Shown here: piece by piece, positions 54,830 to 64,000 of the stretch
Position numbering within the stretch: the stretch's first letter is position 1
Layout of the letters: every line of letters begins with the position of its first letter
NCBI GenBank assembly: GCA_011109175.1
Contig: RDEW01000011.1
Location: 242,193 to 306,192, forward strand
Length of the DNA: 64,000 nt
Direction: 5' to 3'
Origin: Dicyema japonicum
Lineage: Eukaryota; Dicyemida; Rhombozoa; Dicyemidae
Made by a program: the position numbers and the translations under genes
Notes under the pieces: model-generated
The model's input: only the letters and a program-made list of their open reading frames with translations
The model's database searches: none
Told to the model about the DNA's origin: nothing

Positions 54830-55005
54830 AAATCATTTACTCTCCCCACTTCACTGGAGGGGTTTCCACAACTGCAAGTAATGACATCATGCTGATTCCG
54901 GATGACTCTGTTTCTGTAGAAGTGGAAACTAGATACACTTAAATAGTTGTTTACTTTAACTTCTTTCTCGGTGTATCCGGTTAATATTAATTAATTCGAT
55001 TGGGT
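54830..55005 (+). repeat. Tail-repeat family B copy
   Basis: Ends with gtagaagtggaaactagata, cacttaa, agttgttta and cttctttctcggtgtatccg gttaat. See the copy at 18,565-18,848. Confidence 0.6.
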
Positions 55006-55009
55006 GTTC

Positions 55010-56035
55010 ATAATTGATCGATACTATATTTTTCAATGTTTGTTCTCGCTAGTTTTGTCCCACAAACTACGCAACCATAGCTGATGTTTGGCTTGACGTA
55101 CAGAGTCGAACATTAATTTACATCCAAAAATGAGCTTTCTGTGATCGTGATATTATACGGTATAAGGCTTATATCATCGAAAAACCATGATAATATGCAC
55201 GTTTGTGTTAAAAATTTAATTTTATTGCGAATAAATAAAAAGCAAAATAGCATTCTCTTAAAAAATAGCAAAAAATTGAAGTTTATTTAAAAAGATAACT
55301 AAAATAATTATTAAATGCACATCTATCATTTCTAAAATTTTATGAATTTTTATTAAATATCATTTTATGACAGTTGATTGTGCTAGATATGAGAGTTCAA
55401 CTCTAAATAAATAATTTTCTATTTTGTTGTATAATACACAAATAGTTCAACCGTTAAAATAAATGAATTTATTGATTTTTATTGTTTCAGGATCGCTGGT
55501 TTAAGATAGAAAATGGAATACTTTTAGCATAGATGGCCATCTAGTGCTGGTCTTTTGATTGGCATGTTGTCAGCTCATATGTTGGGAAGTTTTCTAGTAT
55601 CTGATGAGAATTTTGTAGATAGGGCTGCTTGGAAGGTTGACCGTCCTTAAGAGTTTTCGTTGTAGATAAAGCAGTTTGGAAAAAATACTTCAACATCTTA
55701 CTTAGTCTAATAATATGAGACATGGTCCAATTCAAAATATGTGATTTTTAGTTTGTTCGATAAAAAAACAAATAACTAGTTCAACCGTAAGAATAAATGA
55801 AATTAATGATTGCTAAATAATGCGATATTTTAGACTAACTGTCAGTTCAAATTTTAAAAATGAGTTAATTTGCTTAAATTTTTTTTATACCCACGTGACA
55901 TAATGAATTTATTTATTTACTTCTAGTCTCTTCAAGTGAAGGAAAAAATATTATGAAAGCAAAAAAAATTAATTTAATTTTATTAACAATGAGAAATAAG
56001 TCACTATCAAACGACTAATTAAGTGTATTTAGTTT
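55010..56035. other. AT-rich spacer with a dispersed pair
   Basis: The block atagttcaaccgtt-aaataa (55,442) recurs as ctagttcaaccgtaagaata (55,780) 330 bp away, bracketing a 64-codon minus-strand frame (55,735-55,541, MNWTMSHIIRLSKML) with no known motif. Positions 55,960-56,040 hold a minus-strand family-B tail. No gene assigned. Confidence 0.35.
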
Positions 56036-56039
56036 CCAA

Positions 56040-56240
56040 GGTCAAACCCGAGGATTTTTTGTTTGTTCCGCTCGCGGTTGAAACGTCTAGTTCCCTTGCT
56101 CTTGCGACGTTGGAATTCTTGAGTCGTCTTGGGAATCAGATTTCTGCACGAATAGGAGATTCCTGTGAGCGCTGCTCCCCATCCTGACCTTCTCAATAGC
56201 CACGCAGTCAGGGCGGCAGCTGTATGACTTTTTTGTTTAT
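56040..56240 (+). pseudogene. Retroelement endonuclease-like fragment, C-terminal end
   Basis: The plus strand gives VPLAVETSSSLALATLEFLS and RLGNQISARIGDS, matching VPLAMETSGSYSPSTLEFFG and RLGNRITSCTGDL at 34,513-35,196. Only the last third of the domain. Confidence 0.65.
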
Positions 56241-56244
56241 TTTA

Positions 56245-56585
56245 TTTTTTAACAATAAATAAGAATTAACGTTTCCAAAAATCTTTCCAAGCACGAGTCG
56301 AGTCGATTCAAAATTATAGTTGTTGGAACTTCTCCAAGAAATGATCCATGGGAAGGGTAAATGATTTTTTGTATCTTCAACGCACTTTCTGATACAGATT
56401 GATTACATGACGCTGATCATAAAAAAGTGGACAAACATAAGAAAAGAACTATCGACAAGTAACCAGCGGGGGATTCAGACTCAGAACTATTGCTACAGGC
56501 ATGACTTGTAACTAATGACTAGTGCAGGTGTAAGATAAATGAATACTTGGTCGAAGGTTTCTCTATTTCTCTTATTCATTATGTT
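56245..56585. other. Spacer, nothing recognised
   Basis: AT-rich; no coding signal or known repeat found. Confidence 0.3.
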
Positions 56586-56589
56586 CTTT

Positions 56590-56815
56590 TGTTTTACTAT
56601 AGGCATATGATCCACCTGTCTCAGCTGGCGCCCATTGTTATGGTGGCGCGAAAAGGGATCGTTTGATTTCACTCACTTTACTGCAGTGGTTTCCATAACT
56701 ACAAGGAATGGACGATTTCTCAGATATAGGAAGATCTCTACTCCTATTAGCGTGTTAACTGGGTACATTTAATTAGTTGTTGACTATTAATTCTTTCTGA
56801 GTGTATTTAATGCCC
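56590..56815 (+). repeat. Tail-repeat family B copy
   Basis: Includes cacctgtctcagctggcgcc, ttatggtggcgcg, actcactttactgcagtggt and ttaattagttgttgactatt. See 18,565-18,848. Confidence 0.6.
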
Positions 56816-56819
56816 CCTA

Positions 56820-57090
56820 GCTTACAATCTTTGGTAAGTCCAGCACAAACAGTCACAACAAATTAATCCAAATCCATCCTCCAATAGTCCATTACAGGCT
56901 TCCGTTTCCGAAAAGAGGTAGAGAAGTAGATCCCCCCTCTTCCATTTTCATCACACGTCCTACCATCGGGGAAATCACTTCATTCTTTAACGGAAGAATT
57001 TTCATAATGTTAATCTTCACAATTGGATTTGGTCTCAGTGTATTTGGAGCAATGTCCCCCTGTAGTCGAAACTGATTTGCTTCTAATGTC
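56820..57090 (-). repeat. Repeat pair 2, second copy
   Basis: See 47,553-47,960. A 66-codon frame ends FGNGSL. Continues on the minus strand into a 60-codon frame at 57,426-57,244 (SFPVPYLPASTSLGGSNVRV) with no known motif. Confidence 0.5.
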
Positions 57091-57828
57091 AATCAGCTAG
57101 TTTTTAATAATTTACAATTTATTGTTTTCTTGCTACATTGTTAATGCTCATCGTCATTGATCACTAATTTGCTAATGACATATCCATTGTCCAAAACGTT
57201 AACTATTGATCACAGAAGCAGAGACCTTCAATATCACACAAGTTTATCCATAACCAGCAAAAGTGGAAGTAAACGCCCCTCCAATTGAACGTGGAAAATC
57301 AAATGATCTTTTTTCTTCCACTCTAACATTGGAACCACCTAGACTGGTGGACGCAGGAAGATAAGGAACAGGAAAGGAAAAGAAATCTACGATCAAATTG
57401 CCAATGGAGAAATCAGTTGATATCACATCCGAACCACTAAGCTATCCAGTATGAGAGTCAACAAGTGATCACAGTAGACATCATCAGGATCGAGAGGTTT
57501 TTATGTGCTCCTCCATAGTTCCCACAGCTTTTCTGAATCCACGGCTAAATCATATCAATTATAGGATCCATTTCAAAAATACAAATAATTAAAAGTAGCT
57601 GTTGTTTATACTGTCAATTTGTAAACAATGTAGGTATTAATTAGCATTATTTTTCCTAAATAAACGTCACATATGGAAAGTGTCAATTATATGTACTTAA
57701 TTTATCTAGTTTTATAAATACTAACAATTAATGGGTTAAGTATTTTGAGACAATAATTCATTAATTAAACACTTAGAATTTTACAGGATTTAGGTTTTTA
57801 AGCAAATTAAATAAAACCATTGCAAGAG

Positions 57829-58571
57829 TTACTTTTCGTCATCTTTATCGGCTACTTCGTCATTAGTGAAGCTTTTCTGTTGATTATAAAGGTAGTTCAA
57901 ATAATAATTGTAGTACATCAAGTCAGTCATAAACGACGGGTTAAAATTATTCACATAATAACAGTTTTGAACAGGATTGAGGTTCGGCCTTGTGATATCT
58001 TCAATGGACCATATTTTTAGTTTTTTGTCCGTGCACATGTTGCTATCTACAATGCAACCAATTCTGCAAACTTTCTGTGCTATCTGTAGGAGCGAGACCT
58101 TCCTTTTTGATTATATTGGGAAACTTTTCATTTTTTTCTCTTTTTTCAGTCGTCTCCTTGCATTAGCAAACCACGTGGAAACCTAAAACTTCATATAATA
58201 AGAACTTGAATTAACGACATGTTGGAAGCGAGGCCAAGCATTATTTTTTCGTTTTTCGTTGGGTAAGGATTGTAGGAATGAGAATTTAGCCATTCTTTAA
58301 GGATTCCGGTTGTTTCCTTAGCAGAAGAACGTTTTCGCAGAAAATTATTATATCCAAGAAACTTAATAAAATCGTAGTAATACTTTATATCAAAGCAACT
58401 TTGGATATTAGAGTTGTTTGATTCGACCTCATTGAATTCAATGTTACTCGTATTTGGGACTAAGGCATAAATCTAGTTCAATACAATATTTTGGAACATT
58501 TGCTTTAAATACTGCTGATTATTAAAATAATGTTCATTTGATGACTTTGGTTCGTTATCCGAGTCCTTGAA
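57829..58571 (-). CDS. Iroquois-class TALE homeobox protein
   Basis: Nuclear DNA-binding regulator of patterning and cell identity. Exons: 58,459-58,206, 58,182-58,125, 58,098-58,072, 58,046-57,829; GT-AG introns of 23, 26 and 25 bp. The homeodomain starts near RKRSSAKETTGILKEW, has the three-residue TALE loop in SYNPYPTKNEK, and ends VSTWFANARRRLKKEKKM across the first intron. Trp48, Phe49, Asn51 and Arg53 are present and position 50 is Ala, as in Iroquois proteins. A later KLKIWSIEDI matches the KPKIWS element found after Iroquois homeodomains. The end is Tyr/Asn-rich, then acidic (DEVADKDDEK). The N terminus is unsure: an exon at 58,571-58,485 (FKDSDNEPKSSNEHYF) is likely, but the 25-bp intron between them leaves a phase mismatch, so one base may be wrong. 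No ATG is fixed. Much shorter than vertebrate members. Confidence 0.9.
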
Positions 58572-58599
58572 CTTAGAACATCATTGTGGAAACATAATA

Positions 58600-58990
58600 T
58601 TTTAAATACAAACCTTCATGTAAAACGTCAAGCTAAAAGAATTTTTAAATAATAAGTTGGCGTCAATCATTTAATTTGATTGCTTTTCTCTTTTTTAGCG
58701 TCAAAATAGAAATCGATGATATTAATTTACCGCTCAAACAATGAAATTTTACAAAATTTTACTAAATACTGAATAAAATAATTTAAATCAAAAAATAATA
58801 TATGGACGTTTATATTTTTTAAGTCAAATAATATTTTGACATCCACAATAACAGGTGATCGTTAGTGAATACTTTGATTTGCATAACAATGTGTAAACAA
58901 TTGACATTTGGACTGCTGTCTGTGGACAAATTAATACAAAACACCAATGCATATAATTTATTTAATTGTGGGCAATTTAAATGTCTGAAT
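58600..58990. other. AT-rich upstream region of the homeobox gene
   Basis: Presumed promoter side on the minus strand. No specific element recognised. Confidence 0.3.
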
Positions 58991-58999
58991 CAACAATGC

Positions 59000-59200
59000 A
59001 GTGAAATTTATGCTTATATCACCAAGGTCTTTGTCTCCTTCAGTGTCTTCATGTTTGACCTTAGATCACCACTGAGAATTTCAGTTAGTCTCGTATCTGG
59101 ACATTTACGGAATTTTCCCAGATGCTGCGCATTAGTCAATGTTCCAGATAACACATTTTTTACATATAAAACGTATCACTTGAAAGATTTTGGTGGACAA
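59000..59200 (-). CDS. Possible exon, unknown
   Basis: A minus-strand stretch of about 45 codons reads NVLSGTLTNAQHLGKFRKCP and then DTRLTEILSGDLRSNMKTLK without stop. Coding-like, but no start, no clear splice frame and no recognised domain. Confidence 0.2.
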
Positions 59201-59252
59201 TTATAATATTGATTTCACATTTTTGGTGAAAAATATTATTTCAATGTTACCA

Positions 59253-59400
59253 TTTATTGACATCGAAGGCAATAACAATCTTATCGAAAGGTATACTTAA
59301 GATTTACCATCAAAGCTTAGAACGCACTTTATTTATATTTCATAATTTTAGATATGTAAAATTATTTTTTAACGCCCAAATTATCAATTTGATACAAACA
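59253..59400 (+). CDS. Possible two-exon small ORF
   Basis: ATG at 59,253 (MLPFIDIEGNNNLIE) runs into a GT-AG intron of 25 bp (AG|GTATAC...AAAG); the joined frame continues SLERTLFIFHNFRYVKLFF to a stop near 59,403. The intron fits the size class of confirmed introns here, but the product of about 44 residues is unknown. Confidence 0.22.
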
Positions 59401-59417
59401 TAACCGGCCTTTCGTCA

Positions 59418-59770
59418 TTTTAATAGTCCATGTTCTTGAGAGAGTTTTGCTGTGTTCCATTGGTGAGAGTGAAGCGAACCTTTCAAAATATCCTCTATTG
59501 TGAACCCCTCCTCAATTGGAGTAGGAAAGAGAAGGAACCTTTTTGGATGCCGGTCAGATATTGCGCGTCTCCTGATTTGGATAGATCCATGACGAGTCAA
59601 AATTTAAAAAATTTAGAAAGCAAATGGCAAAAAAGTTGTGTCTTGTTGACTGCACATGCGGGCCATGACCCTTGGTCCTGCAAAAGTGCGGTATTACTAG
59701 ATTTATGTTTATCCCTGAATTTCCGATGTCTATTTTTGGCATAGACATAAAATACGTTCTGATAATTAAC
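59418..59770 (-). CDS. Possible spliced gene end with an eh1-like motif
   Basis: The minus-strand frame ending at 59,418 reads RRAISDRHPKRFLLFPTPIE, EGFTIEDILKGSLHSHQWN and a short end. A 22-bp GT-AG intron (GTCATGG...ATCAG) just upstream keeps the frame open. FTIEDIL fits the Groucho-binding eh1 pattern FxIxxIL found near the N terminus of many homeodomain proteins. No homeodomain follows. The upstream frames conflict, so the gene model is weak. Confidence 0.25.
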
Positions 59771-59774
59771 TAAC

Positions 59775-60035
59775 TATCCCCGCTGACATAAGTGACGTGA
59801 TTCGCCTCTCACGAGTAACTTGAGGAGCTACTGATTTCACGGAGTTTTCAATTTTTGACTAGATAGTATTGAACCCGGATCCTAAGTGCATCGACACTTT
59901 CTTTGCTCAGAATTTAGATGCCTTCCGAGTCCATCACCTCGGCCATTGTTACGAGGAAAAAAAATATGAACTTCCACCAATTATGAAGCGAAATAGACAC
60001 TCAGTGCAATCGAGGTACGTCACCGCCTATCTCGA
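59775..60035. other. Spacer, nothing recognised
   Basis: No motif seen. Confidence 0.3.
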
Positions 60036-60039
60036 TGTT

Positions 60040-60325
60040 AAAATTTAGTGTGCGATCATTGCAAGAAAAGTTAAAAAACCGTTGACTATTTGGCGACTAG
60101 AAGTGGTAAAATGTTAAACAACGATTACTTAATAAAACATAATGGGGTCATCAGATGCATCCTTTGCATCAATACAGGAAGTATTGAATCAGGAAGCCGA
60201 AGAGACTAAACTCAGTCTACAATATCTAACCAAGACGCTGAATCCGCGACGATACATCTATCTTACAGATAACAAAATAGGCATGGGATTAAGTCCCCAA
60301 GGATGAATTCATCAATAAATATGTG
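60040..60325 (+). mobile_element. R4-like LINE fragment
   Basis: Translates to CDHCKKS-KTVDYLATRSGK and MLNNDYLIKHNGVIRCI, matching the knuckle and the RHN helix at 43,490-43,640. The knuckle has an internal stop and lost its last Cys. Confidence 0.7.
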
Positions 60326-60329
60326 GAAC

Positions 60330-61140
60330 TAATGTGATTATTATGAAGACGCTACATGGTTAGAAGTGACTGATTTATATAAGGAAAGAGCGAATATTGA
60401 TCTCCAGTTAACTCTGCAAGAAAAAGAAAAATGATTTCAATAGTCAGGGTATATGGATAATGTTTAAAATTTAGTTTAATTTTTGAAGACGCGGAGACAA
60501 GGAGAGGTCGAAAATCCGAAAGTACTAATCACTCAGGGATAACTTCCATTTCATTCCAATTGTGATGGCGACTTGCGTGGCCGAGAGAGAAGACGGACGT
60601 ATTTCTCTCCAATATCTTACAAGGGTTGCTTGTGAAGGACTCCTGGTTGTGGCAGAGGCTCGAAATGGCGGTGATCATAAGGAACGCCTTTGAAATCCTG
60701 TCCTCTTAACTTAGTCTTTAATTTTTTTCTTTTTAGTGAAAATTTTGTGTTAAAAAAATTTAATCATTAATAGTGTCTAATGGATGTCTTAATGGCAATC
60801 ATAAAGTGTCATCGCTGTCTGACCCTTTTCGAGACATCTATTGACATTCATTATTATGGAATAAGAGCACTAAAACATCTCTTAAGGAGGAGTTTGTGAA
60901 TACAGTTCTTACTTATGTAAGTTTTCATTACATAAATTTTTGCGGATGTTTTAGTATAAATTTTTAATAGTGTGTCTTGCCTGGGCGTAGCAATAGGCAA
61001 TATGGCTTTCTAGAAAAGTGCGGGTTTTTTACTATAAATTTCACTTTAATTTTGTTATCTGAACTCAATCGTAATTTTTGTTTTAAATATATTTTCAGTC
61101 CACAAGCGAGACAGTTAGAATGTAGAGTTCCGTGGCTTTT
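60330..61140. other. Unassigned sequence
   Basis: No gene recognised. Short stretches near 60,520-60,560 and 61,460-61,500 resemble each other (cttccatttcattccaatt vs cttccgtttcatcctaatt), which suggests an old repeat. A 94-codon plus-strand frame (60,977-61,261) overlaps the opposite ORF described next and is probably its shadow. Confidence 0.3.
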
Positions 61141-61146
61141 AGAGTG

Positions 61147-61323
61147 TCAATTTTTCAAGTTCAAGAACCCACTTACCACCTCAACAAAAAAGGATTCATC
61201 CTTTCCTGCAAGAGTAGCACCGGGTAGATTCCCAGACACATCACCCTCAACAAGATCATAAACGTGGTCTGGAGTCAGCTGGGTTTCTGTCTCTGATAAA
61301 ACCTCTGGAATAAAAAGAGACAT
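61147..61323 (-). CDS. Possible exon, unknown acidic protein
   Basis: A 58-codon minus-strand frame from ATG at 61,323: MSLFIPEVLSETETQLTPDH, then VYDLVEGDVSGNLPGATLAG and KDESFFVEV. After GTG there is a consensus GTAAGT donor, and TTATTCCAG precedes the AGG-TTT codons, so the real exon may run from 61,307 to about 61,172. Composition is convincing but I do not recognise the protein. Confidence 0.35.
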   Translation of the reverse strand: MSLFIPEVLSETETQLTPDHVYDLVEGDVSGNLPGATLAGKDESFFVEVVSGFLNLKN

Positions 61324-61329
61324 AAGATG

Positions 61330-61860
61330 ACATTTTTCGAAATTTCACATAGATCTCTCATTTGGGACGCAACAACTCATCTACCGGTTCAAGTTTCACA
61401 TTTTCTACTCATTTTGACTGCCAAAATGCCGACTCTCCCGAACAAAGGAAATTGAAGTCGTCAAAACTCGGAGATCGCTTCCGTTTCATCCTAATTGCCT
61501 TAGAAAGCGGTTGGAAAAATTAGTAAAGGAGTTATCAATGAAATTAGAAATGAAATCACAACGCGAATCAGAGACCCCCAAACGGAGATAATTCTCTCAG
61601 TTCTTTGTAATCGTCATCATCCACCGCAATCCTCATAGTCTCATGGCAGTTGGACCCTGATTTGCTTCTTTTGTTTATTAATGCTCAAATTTCAAAAAAC
61701 GAAAAAAGCGAGGGAAATAATTCTTAAAAACCTCAGTACCACGTGCTAGCTTTAACATATGTTATGTCGACCACTATATTAGTGGATTATATATCGACAG
61801 ATGCTACAAGCTAATTATTTTAATATTCAAGGTTGCACATGGCGGAATGGTAAAAAAGAG
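61330..61860. other. Spacer, nothing recognised
   Basis: AT-rich with no motif; includes one member of the weak repeat noted for 60,330-61,140. Confidence 0.3.
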
Positions 61861-61871
61861 AGACTTTAAGG

Positions 61872-62802
61872 AAGAGGTTGTCAAACGGTGTGCCGCCGAG
61901 ACAATTTCTAGTGTGCCGCCTGCCAAATACAAAATTTGAATAAATTTATATACATTTTTGAACTAATTAATTTAAAAAGATAAACGAATTAAAATAATTA
62001 CTAAAATTAAAATAATCATTTTTATTATACATTAAATGACATTTACATTGGTTAACCATTATTTATTAATTTTTTAATAACGTGCGCATCAACGTGCTTA
62101 TGGGTAAATCAGTTCGTCGTTCTTATAAAGATTCTTATTTGTCATTTGGATTTATATGCAAAGATAAAAATAAATTACCTCAATGTCTTAATTTGCATGG
62201 AAGTTTTGGCAAGTGATGATATGGTTCCTAGCAAACTAAAGAGACATTTTACTTCCAAGCATCAGGACTATTCCGAAAAATCTGTGGATTATTTTATCCA
62301 TTTGAAAAAAACAACTTAAGTATTATTTAGTTTTACTAAGAATCGTAGATCTGATGTTCAGTGAAACTTTTTTAAACACAAAGGAATCATTGAAATGTTC
62401 ATACCTGATCTTCAGAAGTGATAGCAAAACAACTAAAACCTCACATTATTGGCGAAAACTTGATAATCCCCGCTTGTCGTATTATTGCTTGGACTATGTT
62501 TGGTCATAAATGTTAACAAAAATAATGAAGATACTTTTGTCAGATAATACTGTTTCTCGTCGGATTTTTGCTGAAATGCGAGTGCCTTTGTCAACCATTC
62601 GACCTGATATTGATGATATATGCAAAAACAATAATAATTAAGAATTCATTTTTTTTATTAATAAAAATTTGGGCATTAAATTACCAATTTTTGTACTTAG
62701 TTTTACACATCTTAAAAAATTTATTTTTTTTATTTTTAATGTGTGTCGTGGATTATTTTTTTACGATTAGTGTGCGCGAGAATTATTTTTTGAAAAGCTC
62801 TG
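61872..62802 (+). mobile_element. hAT transposon with perfect 8-bp target duplication
   Basis: Octamer ctttaagg flanks it on both sides (61,864-61,871 and 62,803-62,810). The left end aagaggttgtcaaac and right end (reverse-complemented) cagagcttttcaaaa form imperfect termini; the first base of the left end is mutated. Inside on the plus strand: VPSKLKRHFTSKHQDYSEKS (end of the BED zinc finger and the linker), then VIAKQLKPHIIGENLIIPAC and MKILLLSDNTVSRRIF pieces. The catalytic middle and C terminus are deleted. Same family as the copy at 31,298-32,739. Confidence 0.88.
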
Positions 62803-62810
62803 CTTTAAGG

Positions 62811-63070
62811 TAATCATTATAATCGTGCTGTGCACATTGGGGGTAATTTTTTTTCTTGCCAGCAAAATAAACCATCAGTTGATATTAAGCAAAATCAAGA
62901 ATTTTTCAATCAGTGATGTTTTTATATTGGACTTGGATGTCTTGGACTAGCGTTGGTGTCCTCATTTGGTATCCTAGTTTTTCAGATTACCAAGAATCTG
63001 ATGAACAATTCAAAAGGAAGATGGTTTTGACATTTTTGCGATAAACGTGAAATTTTAATTATTTTAATCA
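62811..63070. other. Spacer, nothing recognised
   Basis: AT-rich; no motif. Confidence 0.3.
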
Positions 63071-63074
63071 ATTA

Positions 63075-63245
63075 ATGAAATAACAGCCCTTTCACGAGAT
63101 CCAAAATATTCGCTGATGACAGCGTCACTCGTAAAACCCGGAAGAATCGTTGATGTGTGGACCTTCAGCTGAAATATCACTCGTCAACCAGAAGCACAGT
63201 AGATGCGTGGAACCTTCAGCGAGATTCGAATCCGGAACCACGTGG
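63075..63245 (-). mobile_element. tRNA-derived SINE, 5'-truncated
   Basis: Minus strand: B-box GGATTCGAATCTCG, gctgaaggttccacgcatct, then an extra partial duplication of the same block (gctgaaggtccacacatcaa), then gacgctgtcatcagcgaata and the end ctcgtgaaagggctgttatt. The A-box end is missing. See 1439-1759. Confidence 0.75.
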
Positions 63246-63329
63246 ATTTTTTTTTCAAACTGTGACTTTAATTTAGTTAATTTTTTCTATTAAATTAATA
63301 CGAAAATTGACTGCTTCCTTTCCCCAAAA

Positions 63330-63460
63330 AAGACGAAAATTTTAGCTCCTGATCAGGGACTCTGTGAACGCTGCTGGCTATTGGAACGTATTTCCCTTAC
63401 AGTCCAATAACCATGCAGTCTGGACTGTATCATAACCATAATTTTTTTGTTATTTTATTA
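63330..63460 (+). pseudogene. Retroelement endonuclease-like fragment, extreme end
   Basis: Reads CERCWLLERISL and a decayed tail, matching RERRWLFERISLAILRGNSH at the end of the domain at 34,513-35,196. Confidence 0.55.
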
Positions 63461-63464
63461 CTTT

Positions 63465-64000
63465 AAGTAAAAAAAGCTCCATCTTAGAACACAAGAAATT
63501 TTTTTAAAACCAAGATAAAGACGCCTATAAAGTTATTCCTTTTGTTTTTTTCTTAAATCTCTTCACTTTTGCCTCTTCGGGTAGGCCTTGATGTCTGCTT
63601 GGAATACCGATGTCGATAAGGTGGGACAGTTGACAGGACTACATCCGCTGTCAGGAGCCGAGGGAGGTATCTTACTTGGATTCAACGTGGACAGACATTT
63701 TCTCTAACGCGAATCTGTTAAAGTCATCTTTACAACAGATTCCACATCGATACTCCTAGATGAAGTACCGCGTCATTGGATCAAGTTCTTTAAATTTCTG
63801 ACTGATTGAGATTGGACTCGAGCTCCAGGAAACCTCGGAGCATTGCTAAGACGGCGTGTGAAATCCATCCCCATTCGTATGGGCCTCTATGTCGCGATGC
63901 AATAGAATTACCGAGTCCATTATCCATTTTACCAATCACTTCAAAGGTTTCGAAGATAATTAGGACAATCCAGAAATGATCACTCGATCCTATAAATGAT
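63465..64000. other. Unassigned sequence to the window edge
   Basis: Plus-strand 63,620-63,720 and 63,740-63,900 are open in one frame for short runs (LTGLHPLSGAEGG; LDEVPRHWIKFFKFLTD). GC content is higher than in the AT-rich spacers, so it may be another retroelement piece. No identity. Confidence 0.3.

Overview
This is a nuclear window from a small, AT-rich metazoan genome. Six host genes can be read with confidence: an XBP1-type bZIP factor, a secreted cyclophilin, PC4/SUB1, a TTP-type CCCH finger protein, mitochondrial ferredoxin FDX2 and an Iroquois homeobox protein. Fourteen GT-AG introns in five of them, plus one in a transposon, are all 22-26 bp long and restore perfect family motifs when removed. 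An animal-only gene (Iroquois) with introns this short points to a dicyemid mesozoan such as Dicyema; this is inference from known dicyemid intron sizes, not a database match.

Layout. 0.5-4.7 kb: retroelement remains, a full-length tRNA-derived SINE and a broken metzincin protease exon. 5.6-7.9 kb: the XBP1-like gene (+) facing cyclophilin (-). 8-17 kb: LINE, hAT and pogo/Tigger debris. 17.4 kb: PC4. 18-26.5 kb: SINEs, a hAT inserted in a SINE, and a long decayed LINE. 26.6 kb: CCCH gene. 27.7-35.6 kb: LINEs, including a 398-codon open reverse-transcriptase frame, and one arm of a large inverted duplication. 35.8-36.3 kb: FDX2. 36.6-46.3 kb: R4-like LINEs, an intact-ended Ginger-like transposon (39,213-40,613), the second duplication arm, and a long R4-like 3' end with a restriction-like endonuclease. 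46.3-57.6 kb: unidentified coding debris, a nearly complete RTE-like LINE, and more LINEs. 57.8-58.6 kb: Iroquois gene. 59-64 kb: short unassigned coding candidates, a hAT with perfect target duplication, SINE and LINE tails.

The most interesting object is the XBP1-like gene. Two back-to-back hairpins, each with a seven-base loop fitting the IRE1 consensus CNG|CNGN, bracket a 20-base segment. Removing it shifts the frame from a hydrophobic tail into an acidic tail of about 90 residues. This is the architecture of the unfolded-protein-response switch, with an intron shorter than the 23-26 bases of the well-studied animals. The zipper carries two frame breaks, which may be sequence errors because another coding fragment here breaks at a homopolymer.

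Most of the window, roughly four fifths, is mobile-element debris. At least five non-LTR families (jockey-like, RTE-like, R1-like, R4-like with endonuclease, and a second endonuclease-bearing family), hAT, pogo, DDE_3 and Ginger elements, and SINEs are interleaved. Nested and chimeric insertions allow relative dating.
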